From: Frigididesulfovibrio sp031551885
GTDB taxonomy: Bacteria > Desulfobacterota > Desulfovibrionia > Desulfovibrionales > Desulfovibrionaceae
DNA length: 64,000 nucleotides
Direction: 5' to 3'
Assembly (NCBI GenBank): GCA_031551885.1
Contig: JAVBMX010000035.1
Location: forward strand, 1-64,000
Both the position numbers and the translations under genes were made by a program. Positions 52,261 through 61,300 of this stretch are shown one piece after another (the first letter of the stretch is position 1; each line of letters opens with the position of its first letter). The notes under the pieces are model-generated. The model saw only the letters and a list, made by a program, of their open reading frames with translations, searched no databases and was not told where the DNA came from.

Positions 52261-52953
52261 ATGAACACGGTTCTGATCATTGAAGACGAGCAGGACATCC
52301 GGGAGCTTCTGGCCTTCAGCCTGCGCCAGGAGGGCTTCACCCCGCTGGAGGCGGAAACCGGCGAACAGGGAATCGCCCTGGCCAAAAAGCATCAACCCAC
52401 GATCATCCTGTTGGACGTGATGCTGCCCGGCATGGACGGCTTCGCGGTTTCCCGCACCCTGGCCGCGAACGAAAGCACCAAGGGCATACCCGTGATCATG
52501 CTCACGGCCAGAGGGCAGGAGGTCGACCGCATCGTCGGTTTCGAACTGGGGGCCGTCGACTACATCGTCAAACCCTTCAGTCTGCGCGAAGTGGCCCTGC
52601 GGATCAAGGCCGTGCTCCGCCTGAAGAATGCCGCGAACGCGACCGAACAACAGCGGTTGAGCGCCGGGCCCGTGGTCCTGACTCCGCACAACCGCCAGGC
52701 CCTGGTCGAGGGCGAGGCCGTTCCGCTCACGGCCACGGAATTCGGCATTCTGCATGATTTGCTGCGTCACAAGGGCATCGTCCGCAGCCGTGAGCAAATC
52801 ATGCTGCAGGTCTGGGGCGACGATTTCGAAGGGTACACCCGCACGGTGGACGTGCATGTAAAAAAACTGCGCGCCAAGCTCGGAAGCGGCGCATCCATCC
52901 TGGAAACCATCAGAGGCTTCGGCTACATGGCCAAGGACGACGACAATGCCTAG
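52261..52953 (+). CDS. phoB: Phosphate regulon response regulator PhoB
   Basis: A 230-residue OmpR/PhoB-type regulator. The receiver domain has the acidic pocket (Glu8, Asp9, Glu10), phospho-accepting Asp52 in LLDVMLPGMDG, the switch Thr in IMLTARG, and the KPF motif. The winged helix has LTATEFGILHDLLRHKG and YTRTVDVHVKKLRAKLG. GAGGG precedes the ATG at 52261. The phoR ATG lies 8 nt inside its end. Confidence 0.94.
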   Translation: MNTVLIIEDEQDIRELLAFSLRQEGFTPLEAETGEQGIALAKKHQPTIILLDVMLPGMDGFAVSRTLAANESTKGIPVIMLTARGQEVDRIVGFELGAVDYIVKPFSLREVALRIKAVLRLKNAANATEQQRLSAGPVVLTPHNRQALVEGEAVPLTATEFGILHDLLRHKGIVRSREQIMLQVWGDDFEGYTRTVDVHVKKLRAKLGSGASILETIRGFGYMAKDDDNA

Positions 52954-54700
52954 TTCCTCCTTCTCCGGGCGGCGGATGCACGCGACCGTCGCGATCGTTC
53001 TTGTCGCGCTGATGTGCCTGGCCCTCTGGGTTTCCTACAAGGCTCTGTATTCGCGCCTCGTCGAAGAGACGGAGCAAACCTCCCTGGAGCGGCTGCGCTT
53101 TATCGCCTCGATCGTCGAGCACGAACCGGATCTGATGCGCGGCAACCTGCTTATGCGCATCGCCCGGGAACAGCGGGTGCGCCTGTCGTATATCGACGCC
53201 TCGGGCCGCGTTGTCGGGGATTCCGTCGTGCCCGAAGCGGACATTCCCACGCTGGACAACCACAAGGACCGGCTCGAGTTCATCCTGGCCGCGCAAAATG
53301 GATTCGGCTCATCCGTGCGCACGAGCGCGACCCTGGACGCCGAAACGGTCTACACCATCCTGCGCCTGAAAGACGGCAGCTACCTGCGCATCGCCGTTCC
53401 GTTCACCGCCGTGACCACAAGCATTCGCGGGCACTTTTTTGTTCTGTTCTGCGCCGCCCTTGGCCTGCTTGTGCCGACCGCACTGACCTTTTTCACCGAG
53501 CGTCGGGCTTTCCGCAACGACCTGCGGGAATTGAGCGGAGCCGTGGGGGCCATCGCCCAGGGCAACTTCAAGCGTCTGGTCAGTTCGCTCGGCAGAAGAG
53601 AGCTGCAACCGCTGGCCGAAGACATCAACAGTATGTCCCGGACCATTCAAAAAGCCCTGGCCGAAGCCGGCGACAAAAGCTGCCAGCTGCAAACGGTTTT
53701 TGACAGCATCAACGAAGGCGTGGCCATCTTTGACGGCGCCGGCGCCATCAAGACGCACAACGCGGGTTTTTTGCACTTTTTCCCGGAATGCAAGGTTGAG
53801 GAACGCCCCCAGGCCATCAGCTGCATTCCCATTCCGCGCCTCCAGATGAGCATCGAACGGATGCTCGCGGGGGCGGAGCCCGAGCAGTCCGGCTTTCGCG
53901 CCGTCGGGCTCCACGGCGAGCAGTTGCTGCTCTCCCTGTACGCGCCGTCGCTGCCCATTCCCGATATCGGGGCCGTGCTCATCGTGCAGGACATCACCAA
54001 GTTGATGCAACTCGAGCGGGCCCAGATCGACTTTGTGGCCAACGTCTCGCACGAATTGCGCACGCCGCTGACGGCCATCAAGGGCTATGCCGAGGCCCTC
54101 AGTGAAAAACGCTACTCGGAAGAGGAAGGCCGGCTGTTCGCCCGCAAGATAGAACGCCACGCCGACATGCTCCATTCCCTGGTGGAGGAACTGCTCTCGC
54201 TGGCTGCGCTCGACGCCCCTTCGGCCGAGGCGGAAGCCGAGAACACCACCCTGTGGGATTGCGCCCAGGCGGCCCGCCGGCTCGTGCTCGAGTCCGGCGC
54301 GTGCGGGCGGGAAATCCTCGTGCTCGGCGATGCGGCCTGCCCCGTTCGCACGAACAAGGCCCTTCTGGTCCAGGCGGTGCGCAATGTCGTTGAAAACGCC
54401 TGTGCCTACGCTCCCGAAAACACGCCGGTCACCGTGTCCATTGAGCGCGAAGCCGGTTTCTGCCGGCTGTCCGTGTCCGACCAGGGGCCGGGCATCCCCA
54501 AAGAAGTCCAACGGCGAATCTTTGAACGCTTCTACCGCCTGGAGAAACAGCGCACGGGCGCGCATTCCGGCCTCGGCCTGGCCATCGCCAAGCAGATTGT
54601 GGAACGCTTCGGTGGGAGCCTTCGGGTTGAAAGCCCGGCCAAAGACGCCGCCACCGCCTTCCACCTGCAGTTGCCTTCGGCCAAAGCCGAGAGCAAATAA
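52946..54700 (+). CDS. phoR: Phosphate regulon sensor histidine kinase PhoR
   Basis: A 584-residue membrane kinase. Two transmembrane helices (about 12-29 and 162-182) enclose a periplasmic or extracytoplasmic sensor region, followed by a HAMP-like linker, a PAS domain (about 245-350), the HisKA helix with His369 in VSHELRTPLTAIKGYAE, and the ATPase domain with N box VVENACAYAP, G1 SDQGPGIP, F box IFERFYR and G2 SGLGLAIAK. The large extracytoplasmic domain is of the PhoR type seen in Gram-positives and deltaproteobacteria. Cotranscribed with phoB. Confidence 0.92.
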   Translation: MPSSSFSGRRMHATVAIVLVALMCLALWVSYKALYSRLVEETEQTSLERLRFIASIVEHEPDLMRGNLLMRIAREQRVRLSYIDASGRVVGDSVVPEADIPTLDNHKDRLEFILAAQNGFGSSVRTSATLDAETVYTILRLKDGSYLRIAVPFTAVTTSIRGHFFVLFCAALGLLVPTALTFFTERRAFRNDLRELSGAVGAIAQGNFKRLVSSLGRRELQPLAEDINSMSRTIQKALAEAGDKSCQLQTVFDSINEGVAIFDGAGAIKTHNAGFLHFFPECKVEERPQAISCIPIPRLQMSIERMLAGAEPEQSGFRAVGLHGEQLLLSLYAPSLPIPDIGAVLIVQDITKLMQLERAQIDFVANVSHELRTPLTAIKGYAEALSEKRYSEEEGRLFARKIERHADMLHSLVEELLSLAALDAPSAEAEAENTTLWDCAQAARRLVLESGACGREILVLGDAACPVRTNKALLVQAVRNVVENACAYAPENTPVTVSIEREAGFCRLSVSDQGPGIPKEVQRRIFERFYRLEKQRTGAHSGLGLAIAKQIVERFGGSLRVESPAKDAATAFHLQLPSAKAESK

Positions 54701-54711
54701 AACGTTGTTCT

Positions 54712-54736
54712 GAACAATTTCACAATGAAATTGTTC
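54712..54736 (+). repeat. Partial two-hairpin element, copy F (upstream of pstB)
   Basis: Only the 3' hairpin is present: GAACAATTTC-ACAAT-GAAATTGTTC, a perfect 10-bp stem. It ends 17 nt before the ATG at 54754, the same distance as in copies A and E. The 5' hairpin and conserved middle are missing. Confidence 0.6.
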
Positions 54737-54753
54737 TAAAAATGGAGTACCAA

Positions 54754-55509
54754 ATGCCCATAAAGATGGAAGTCGGGCGGCTGAACTTTTTCTACGGGAA
54801 CAGCCAGGCCTTGTACGACATCGACCTCAACGTTGAGGAAAACGAGGTCACGGCCCTCATCGGCCCTTCCGGTTGCGGCAAAAGCACCTTTCTGCGCTGC
54901 CTGAACAAGATGCATGAGCTGACCCCGGATACGCGCGCGGAAGGCGTCATCAAACTGGACGGTGAGGATATCCTGGGCGGCGGCATGGACAACATCCATC
55001 TACGTCGCAAGGTGGGCATGGTGTTCCAAAAGCCGAACCCCTTCCCCAAGACCATTTTTGAAAACGTGGCTTACGGCCTGCGCATGGGCGGCGGCTTCAG
55101 TCAAACCCGCATCGCCGAAAAGGTGGAAGAGTCCCTTGAGCGCGCCGCCATCTTCGGAGAGGTCAAAGACCGTTTGCACACTTCGGCCCTTGCCCTTTCA
55201 GGCGGGCAGCAGCAGCGTATCTGCATCGCCCGGGCCCTGGCCGTCGAGCCCGAGGTGCTGCTCATGGACGAGCCGGCCAGCGCCCTGGACCCCATCGCCA
55301 CGCAAAAAATCGAAGAGAGCATCCACGAACTGAAAAAGAGCCTGACCGTGATCATCGTCACCCACAACATGCAGCAGGCCGCCCGCGTTTCGGACAAAAC
55401 GGCGTTTTTCTACATGGGAAGGCTCATCGAATTCGGCGAGACCGAAATGATGTTCACCGCTCCCAAAAACAAACAAACGGAAGACTACATTACAGGCAGG
55501 TTCGGCTGA
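54754..55509 (+). CDS. pstB: Phosphate ABC transporter, ATP-binding protein PstB
   Basis: A 251-residue PstB with Walker A GPSGCGKST, Q loop MVFQKPNPFPKTIFENVAYG, ABC signature LSGGQQQR, Walker B VLLMDEPASALD and the H loop VTHNMQQAARVSD. An ATG at 54742 would add four residues, but GGAG lies 6 nt before the ATG at 54754. Separated from pstC/pstA by phoB-phoR, an unusual order for this operon. Confidence 0.95.
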   Translation: MPIKMEVGRLNFFYGNSQALYDIDLNVEENEVTALIGPSGCGKSTFLRCLNKMHELTPDTRAEGVIKLDGEDILGGGMDNIHLRRKVGMVFQKPNPFPKTIFENVAYGLRMGGGFSQTRIAEKVEESLERAAIFGEVKDRLHTSALALSGGQQQRICIARALAVEPEVLLMDEPASALDPIATQKIEESIHELKKSLTVIIVTHNMQQAARVSDKTAFFYMGRLIEFGETEMMFTAPKNKQTEDYITGRFG

Positions 55510-55510
55510 T

Positions 55511-56212
55511 ATGGAAAAAAACGACTTCCAACTTCCGCAGATGATCAAAAAGCTGCACACGCGCCTGCTGGTCATGTACGCGGCCGCCTCCACGGCTTTG
55601 GACGCCTCGATAGACTCCCTCGTTGCCGCGAACAAAGACGCGGCCGTGGCGATCCTTGACGGCGACGGCGAAATCAACGCCCTTGAGACGGAGATCGACG
55701 ACATCGCCCTGTCCATCCTGGTCCGGACCCAGGCCGTGGCCGGCGACCTGCGGCTGGTTGTGGGGGCCCTACGGATCATCAACGATCTTGAGCGGATCGG
55801 CGACGAATCCGCGGTCATGGCCGAGCGGGTCCTCCTGGCCGATGCGCGGGAATGCGTCGTTATCGGCGAAATCAACGAGTCGCTGTTCGCTCTCGCCCAA
55901 AAATGCATGAAGCAGGCGTTTCACAGCTTCAAAGAACGCGACGTGGACGCGGCGATCCGGCTGTGCGAAACTTCGGACGACATCGCCCAGGCCGAAGTCG
56001 GCGTGGTGCGCGAGGTCATCAACCGCCTGGCCGGATGCGATGGCGCCATCAATCCCGAGGTGGCCATTCACAGCATCATCGTCTGCCGGTCCTTGATCCG
56101 GATCTGCCGCCGCGCCGTCAACTTGGCCGAGCACACCTTTTTCATCTGCACCGGCGGCAATCTCAAGCACGCCGATTTGACGAAGCTGGCGGAAAACCGA
56201 TCCGAAAAATAG
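55511..56212 (+). CDS. phoU: Phosphate signalling regulator PhoU
   Basis: A 233-residue PhoU made of two similar three-helix bundles. It has the family metal-binding motif E-x-x-x-D-x-x-x-x repeated as NALETEIDDIALSILVR and the later helix with ADLRLVVGALRIINDLERIGDE-type sequence (here beginning VAGDLRLVVGAL). PhoU holds PhoR off when phosphate is plentiful. The gene starts 1 nt after pstB and ends the operon. Confidence 0.94.
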   Translation: MEKNDFQLPQMIKKLHTRLLVMYAAASTALDASIDSLVAANKDAAVAILDGDGEINALETEIDDIALSILVRTQAVAGDLRLVVGALRIINDLERIGDESAVMAERVLLADARECVVIGEINESLFALAQKCMKQAFHSFKERDVDAAIRLCETSDDIAQAEVGVVREVINRLAGCDGAINPEVAIHSIIVCRSLIRICRRAVNLAEHTFFICTGGNLKHADLTKLAENRSEK

Positions 56213-56589
56213 CTCGGCCCGAATGCTCCCTCAGAAGCGGCGCTCCGTTGACAACGAGGCGCCGCCGCAAAGGGCCGACAACCGCCGTCCCCCTCCATGC
56301 CCGCCGACGCCGTGCGCGCAGCCGGCCGGGTTGCGACGGGCATTCAGGCCAAAAGCAGTCGCGCCCCACCTTATCCCATCACCCGCGACATCCTTCCGTC
56401 GCTTCCCACGGGCTTCGTGCGAAGAGCGGAGCCAAAGCGCCTCTGTGCGCGGGCTCCGCACCCCGCCTATGCGCGGCCGCATCAAGAGACCTTCGGGTAG
56501 GCACCGCAAAGCGCCCCCGGTCCTCGCGGGTTGCACAAACAGTTTCGGTAGGGAGAGGATTGGCGAGACGACAACGTCAATATTGACTA
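56213..56589. other. Intergenic region after phoU
   Basis: A 377-bp GC-rich gap between convergent genes. Several short frames on both strands are proline/arginine-rich with no signals. I see no supported gene. Confidence 0.5.
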
Positions 56590-57249
56590 CTACTGTACCG
56601 GCTTAAGACGGGAATCAAACACAGAATGCAATAGTTTTTTGTCCAACTGTTCAAAAATTTGCAACGATCCATCTATATACTCATCAATTTGCTGCATATC
56701 TATATGTATAAAAAGCGTTCGCGTAAATATACAAAGCATTTTTTTATAATCCAGAAATATCTTATTTACATAATATCTATGAAGTATAGCATAAAATCCA
56801 GAAATTGAAACAAGACATGCATCAAAAATATCTTCCTTTCGCATCGTCATTTTTTGTTTATCGAGCATCGATATGACATAACCAAAAAGTATTTTCGCTC
56901 GCCATACAAGAAAAATACTGTTTTCAGACATTTCAGACACAAAGCGAAGTGCATATTTTTTTTCGTTAATCAAGTAGCATAATAAAAGTTGATGCAGTAA
57001 AAATTTTATGACGGCATCATCAGGAATACTTTTACAACCAGAAATAGTCGCATCCGCCGCAATGTGATATCTTTCACACAAAGCAATCATCAAATCTTCT
57101 TTTTTCTTGAAATAAAAATTTATGTGCCCTTTACTCATGCCGCATGCGTCACTTAATTGGCGCATTGATGTTCGCTTATATCCGTAAATGCATGCAAGTT
57201 TATAAAATTCATTCAATATTTTCTTTCTCGCAGCATCACTTCTGTCCAT
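56590..57249 (-). CDS. TetR family transcriptional regulator, AT-rich
   Basis: A 219-residue TetR-type repressor. The N-terminal helix-turn-helix is clear: ILNEFYKLACIYGYKRTSMRQLSDACGMSKG then HINFYFKKKEDLMIALCE. The ligand domain is helical and rich in Tyr, Phe, Ile and Lys. Base composition is far more AT-rich than all neighbours except the satellite gene at 3251, pointing to recent horizontal gain. It is transcribed divergently from the giant adhesin gene, whose expression it may control. A tandem palindrome at 57772-57795 lies between them. Confidence 0.85.
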   Translation of the reverse strand: MDRSDAARKKILNEFYKLACIYGYKRTSMRQLSDACGMSKGHINFYFKKKEDLMIALCERYHIAADATISGCKSIPDDAVIKFLLHQLLLCYLINEKKYALRFVSEMSENSIFLVWRAKILFGYVISMLDKQKMTMRKEDIFDACLVSISGFYAILHRYYVNKIFLDYKKMLCIFTRTLFIHIDMQQIDEYIDGSLQIFEQLDKKLLHSVFDSRLKPVQ

Positions 57250-58343
57250 ACAAATCTACCTTTATTCAACAAAAAGAGAGAATGCATACGCAAATCACCC
57301 TATGAAAATATACTTAAAAAGACAATATAAGCCATCTTCCACCATAGCGTTCGATTACTGATGCACTCTCCGATCAGAAACACCCTGCCGCCGCCAAGCG
57401 GCAATAGCGGCGTATTTCACAGGTATCGCCAATCGGCGTGAAAAGCCGATACCGGCCGGCGCATCAGAAGGCGCGGAAAAGATTCAAGATACGCTTTCCG
57501 GACGGCCACCTTATCTGATCGGCCTTTTTCTCCACGCCTTTACACAGCATCGGCATTTTCCGTCACAATCACAAAACGCCCCACACGGAAAAGAAATGCG
57601 CGCCTCACCGGCACCTCTTTGCCAAACACACAACACTCTGAAAAATTTGGTATTTGTCCAAGAAAAGCAGTAATGTCGCCACGCCGGGATCCCTCAATAA
57701 TAGTAGATAGACCCTACCTTATTATTAATGTTGATATTTTTCTTTACCGCTTGAGTGTTTTTGATTATCTAGGACATGTCCTATAGGACGTGTCCCGATC
57801 CACGAGGAGTGAGCTGATGCGTTCCTCTACACCAAATGCCTTTCCCACCCCCCGGTGGGCACCGCCCGCACCGGGCTCTTCCTTTTCCCGTCGGCACGTC
57901 TCCCAAGCGCGCCCCCTCAAGACTCCCCGCCGCCGCATTTTGCGGACCGGAGGCATGTTTGCGGCGCAACCGTCCGCGCCGCCCGAAGGCGGGAGCAAAA
58001 AGATGCTCGTGGCTTCAGCGGGCGGAGCAGAAAGCTTGCCCAACAGGACACCTCAACCCTGCCACGGAAAGCCCGGCTGCGCGCGGCCGCGTCACACCGG
58101 TGGGCCTTCTTGCCCTTACGACATGAAAAATAATGATTTTATAATACAACAGACACCGCATTCAAAACACAGTTTCTGTCCAACAAAGACGATGCAACGC
58201 GACGACACAGAATTTCTCTAGTGCAACAGTGAAAGAAACGCAATTATATACATTGACCGCAACGGGTATCCCGCGAACGACACCGCCAGACCGTGTCATA
58301 ATGAGCGACAACAATAAGCCAACAACGCTTATAAGGGGGACGT
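57250..58343. other. Long divergent intergenic region (TetR gene / giant adhesin)
   Basis: 1.09 kb without a supported gene. The first half is AT-rich like the TetR gene. A GC-rich block (57800-58120) contains only proline- or arginine-rich frames. An imperfect inverted repeat ATAATAGTAG / CTAC-CTTATTAT lies at 57697-57725, and CATAAT with an upstream TG (58294-58302) could be an extended -10 box for the adhesin. Confidence 0.5.
57772..57795. promoter_or_regulatory. Tandem palindromic operator candidate
   Basis: GGACATGTCC (a perfect 10-bp palindrome), a TATA spacer, then GGACGTGTCC (palindromic but for one base). A double palindrome with 14-bp centre spacing is a likely site for a dimeric regulator such as the adjacent TetR protein. 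Confidence 0.5.
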
Positions 58344-61300
58344 ATGGCTCCTGAATCCACCAGCCCGACAACCACCGAAACTCCCGGCCGGCTTTTGCAG
58401 GCGCCCAAGCCGCAGGCCGGCCAAGCCGTTACCGTGCAATCCGCCGCCGGGGCCGAGATCGCGCTCGGATTCGAACCGGGCGAAGCGACCATGTCGCGCG
58501 AGGGCGAGAATCTGTCTTTTCGATTCAGCGACGGCGGCAGCGTCGTTTTGACCAATTTCTTCGCGGTGGGCGATCAACCCCTGCCCAACTTCAAACTGCC
58601 CGACGGAGTCGAAGTCTCCAGCCGGGACTTCTTCGCCTCTCTTGATGTCGGCTTCAGCACCGCGGCCGGCCCCGCAGCCGCTCCCAGCGCCCCTCCCTCC
58701 AGCGGCGAAGGCGCGTACACCGACGACCCGGGGCTCCTGCTCAACGGCGTCGATCGGCTGGGCTCCCTGGGCACCGTATACTGGGGACGCGACTCCGAAG
58801 TGCCCGAAAGGCTCTGGGGCCTGCCTGAGCGCCCCGGCGGCGACTTCAGCGTCGACGTCGTCACGACCACCGACATGTTCGCCGCCTCGGGCGTGTTCGA
58901 AGACGGCCGCGCCAACCAACACCTGTACGGCGACCGCAACGTTCCCGACAACATGGTGACCCCGGGGCAGATCCATTTCACTTTCTCGCCTTCGGGCACC
59001 ACCGTGGTCGACGGCATCCACCTTTCCGGCTTCGACGCGGGCACAAAAATCTATCTCGGCGAATACGGTTCGCCCGGCGCCGTTGAAATACTCATTTCCG
59101 GCCCCGACCAGGTGGTGGATTTCCAGCAGTCCGACTTCACGAGCCGGGGCGTATATATTCTCGCCCCGGAGAACAGCGAACACGACATGACCATCAACGC
59201 GGTCGTCGACCTGCGGGCGCTGTCGTCGGGCATAACCGATACGGCAACGGGAACCTTCATCATTATCGTGGACGCGGTGGCCGATCTGCCGGGGAATGTC
59301 TTCAGCGACATCGGCGCGGTGGATCTGGACGGCTCCATGACCGTGACGGACCAGGAAACGGCCGGGCAGCGCTTCCTTGACGGCTGGGCCGAGGACGTCA
59401 TCGCCAAAACCCAGGATCCCGCCGACGCTTCGGCCGTGCGCGTGGCCTCCGTGCCGGTCACGGCCACGATCACCTTCTTCGACTATGGAGAAAGCGGCGA
59501 AGGCGACCATGAGCACCACTACGCGTTGATTGAAAAACCCGCCGACGGCTGGACCTGCGCCACGGCCCTGGACACGATCACCTTGCGCTGTGACGCCTCC
59601 GGCGAGCCCCTGGCCGACCAAAGCGCGACCGGGGCCATGGAGAAGGAATTCTTCCGCATTCCCGTGGACAACGCCGACATTCTGGCGGCGGGCGGTACCA
59701 TCTCCGTGCAGGCCGATTTAAGCGGTCCGGCGGACTACACAACCGACACCACCATCAAGCTCTGGGCCGGCGGCATGGCCGAGGAACACCCGAGTGACGG
59801 CGAGCTGACTTACGCCAACAACAAAGCTTACAACTTCAGCGAATCCCGGGTCGACCTGAGTATCGACACCGTCGACTCCACTCTGACCGTGCGGGTGGGC
59901 TGGGTGGCCGAAGGCAACGCCCCCAATAAAAATCTGGCTCCCGGCAACACGCAGGGGCACGACTGGACCCCGGAAGCGGGCGGCCATGATCCCGGCGCCA
60001 CCGGCAACGGAGCGCCCATTCACGTGGCCATAAGCGGCGGCGTTCTGCCCGACGGCGGACCTGCCGGGGAACAGATCTCCGGCGCGACCTTCAGCTTCAA
60101 CGAAGGCGATGCGGTGTTGCGCGTCGGCTCCGTCGAACTGACCGCCTCGCAGGATATCGCGGGCGTGCACTATGAGGTGACCACGAATGCCGGGGTGACC
60201 ACGGTGACCATCTCCAACCTGCCCTCCGGCGCCGTGGATCTGGACGCCCTCGGCCTGAACTTCGTACCGAAAAACTTCTACGAAGACGCGGACATCTCCT
60301 TTTCCTATACCGTGGATGTGGAATCTTCCGCCGGGGCCAAAGCCCATTTCTCGGGCGAATCGCTGGTGACCGTGGACGCGGTGGCCGACCTTTCCACCGA
60401 CGTGAAGGCGGGCATCGGCGCCGACACCTCGAACCCCACCTTCATCGACAACGATACCGCCAACGCCGTGCACGACGACACGGATCGGAACTTTCACCAC
60501 GGGGCGCAGGACGGCCCCAAGGCCGGCTGGGAAATCGACGAGTTCCGGCTTGATTACTCGAGCGTCAAATACGGCTTCAGCGTAACCGTGGCCACGTCTT
60601 TCCCGGATGCCGACGGTTCCGAGCGCCACTTCCTTCTGGTGGAAAAACCCGCCGACACAGCCTGGGAACTGGGCCCCCTGCCCGCCGGCCACCATATCGA
60701 CGCCGCCGACCCCACCTACACCGACGCGGGCGGCACGGTGTACTGGAAAATCGAAATCGACGACCCCACCCAAGGCAACACCACGGTGACCATTCCCCTG
60801 AACTACAACGGGAGCATCGCCGGCGACCTGACCCTGGATCTCAAAACCGGCTCGTACGCGCAGGAAACCCTGACCGTCGACGCCGACGGCCACCCCACCG
60901 GCCGCGAGTACGACCTGCAGAACAACACCGCCGTGCGCACCGACGGAACCCGGGTCGAGTATGCGATCGACGTGTTCAACTCCACCCTCACCGTCGGTAC
61001 GGGCTGGGCCTCCGAAGGGAACAACGACGCCAAGCACCTCAACGCGACCGGCCCCTCCGCCGCGTATGTGGACACCAACGCCTACGCCGGCTCCACGGCC
61101 AACGGCCCCGACGGCGCGACCAACCTCGGCGCGCCCATCACCTTCACCCTCTCGGGCGCATCCGGCTCGCCCGAGCACATCGATTCCGTGACCTTCACCT
61201 TTGAAGGCGCGCGGGGCGACCTTGTGCTGGCCGACGGCACCCACCCGGCCGGAACCCCCGTTCCCGGCCAGCCCGGCCTGGTCACGGTCACGCTTGCCAG

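Noticed and set aside
57790..58221. A 143-residue frame in the TetR-adhesin gap
   Set aside because: Proline/arginine/serine-rich composition, no start signal, and several overlapping frames of the same kind, as expected by chance in GC-rich DNA.
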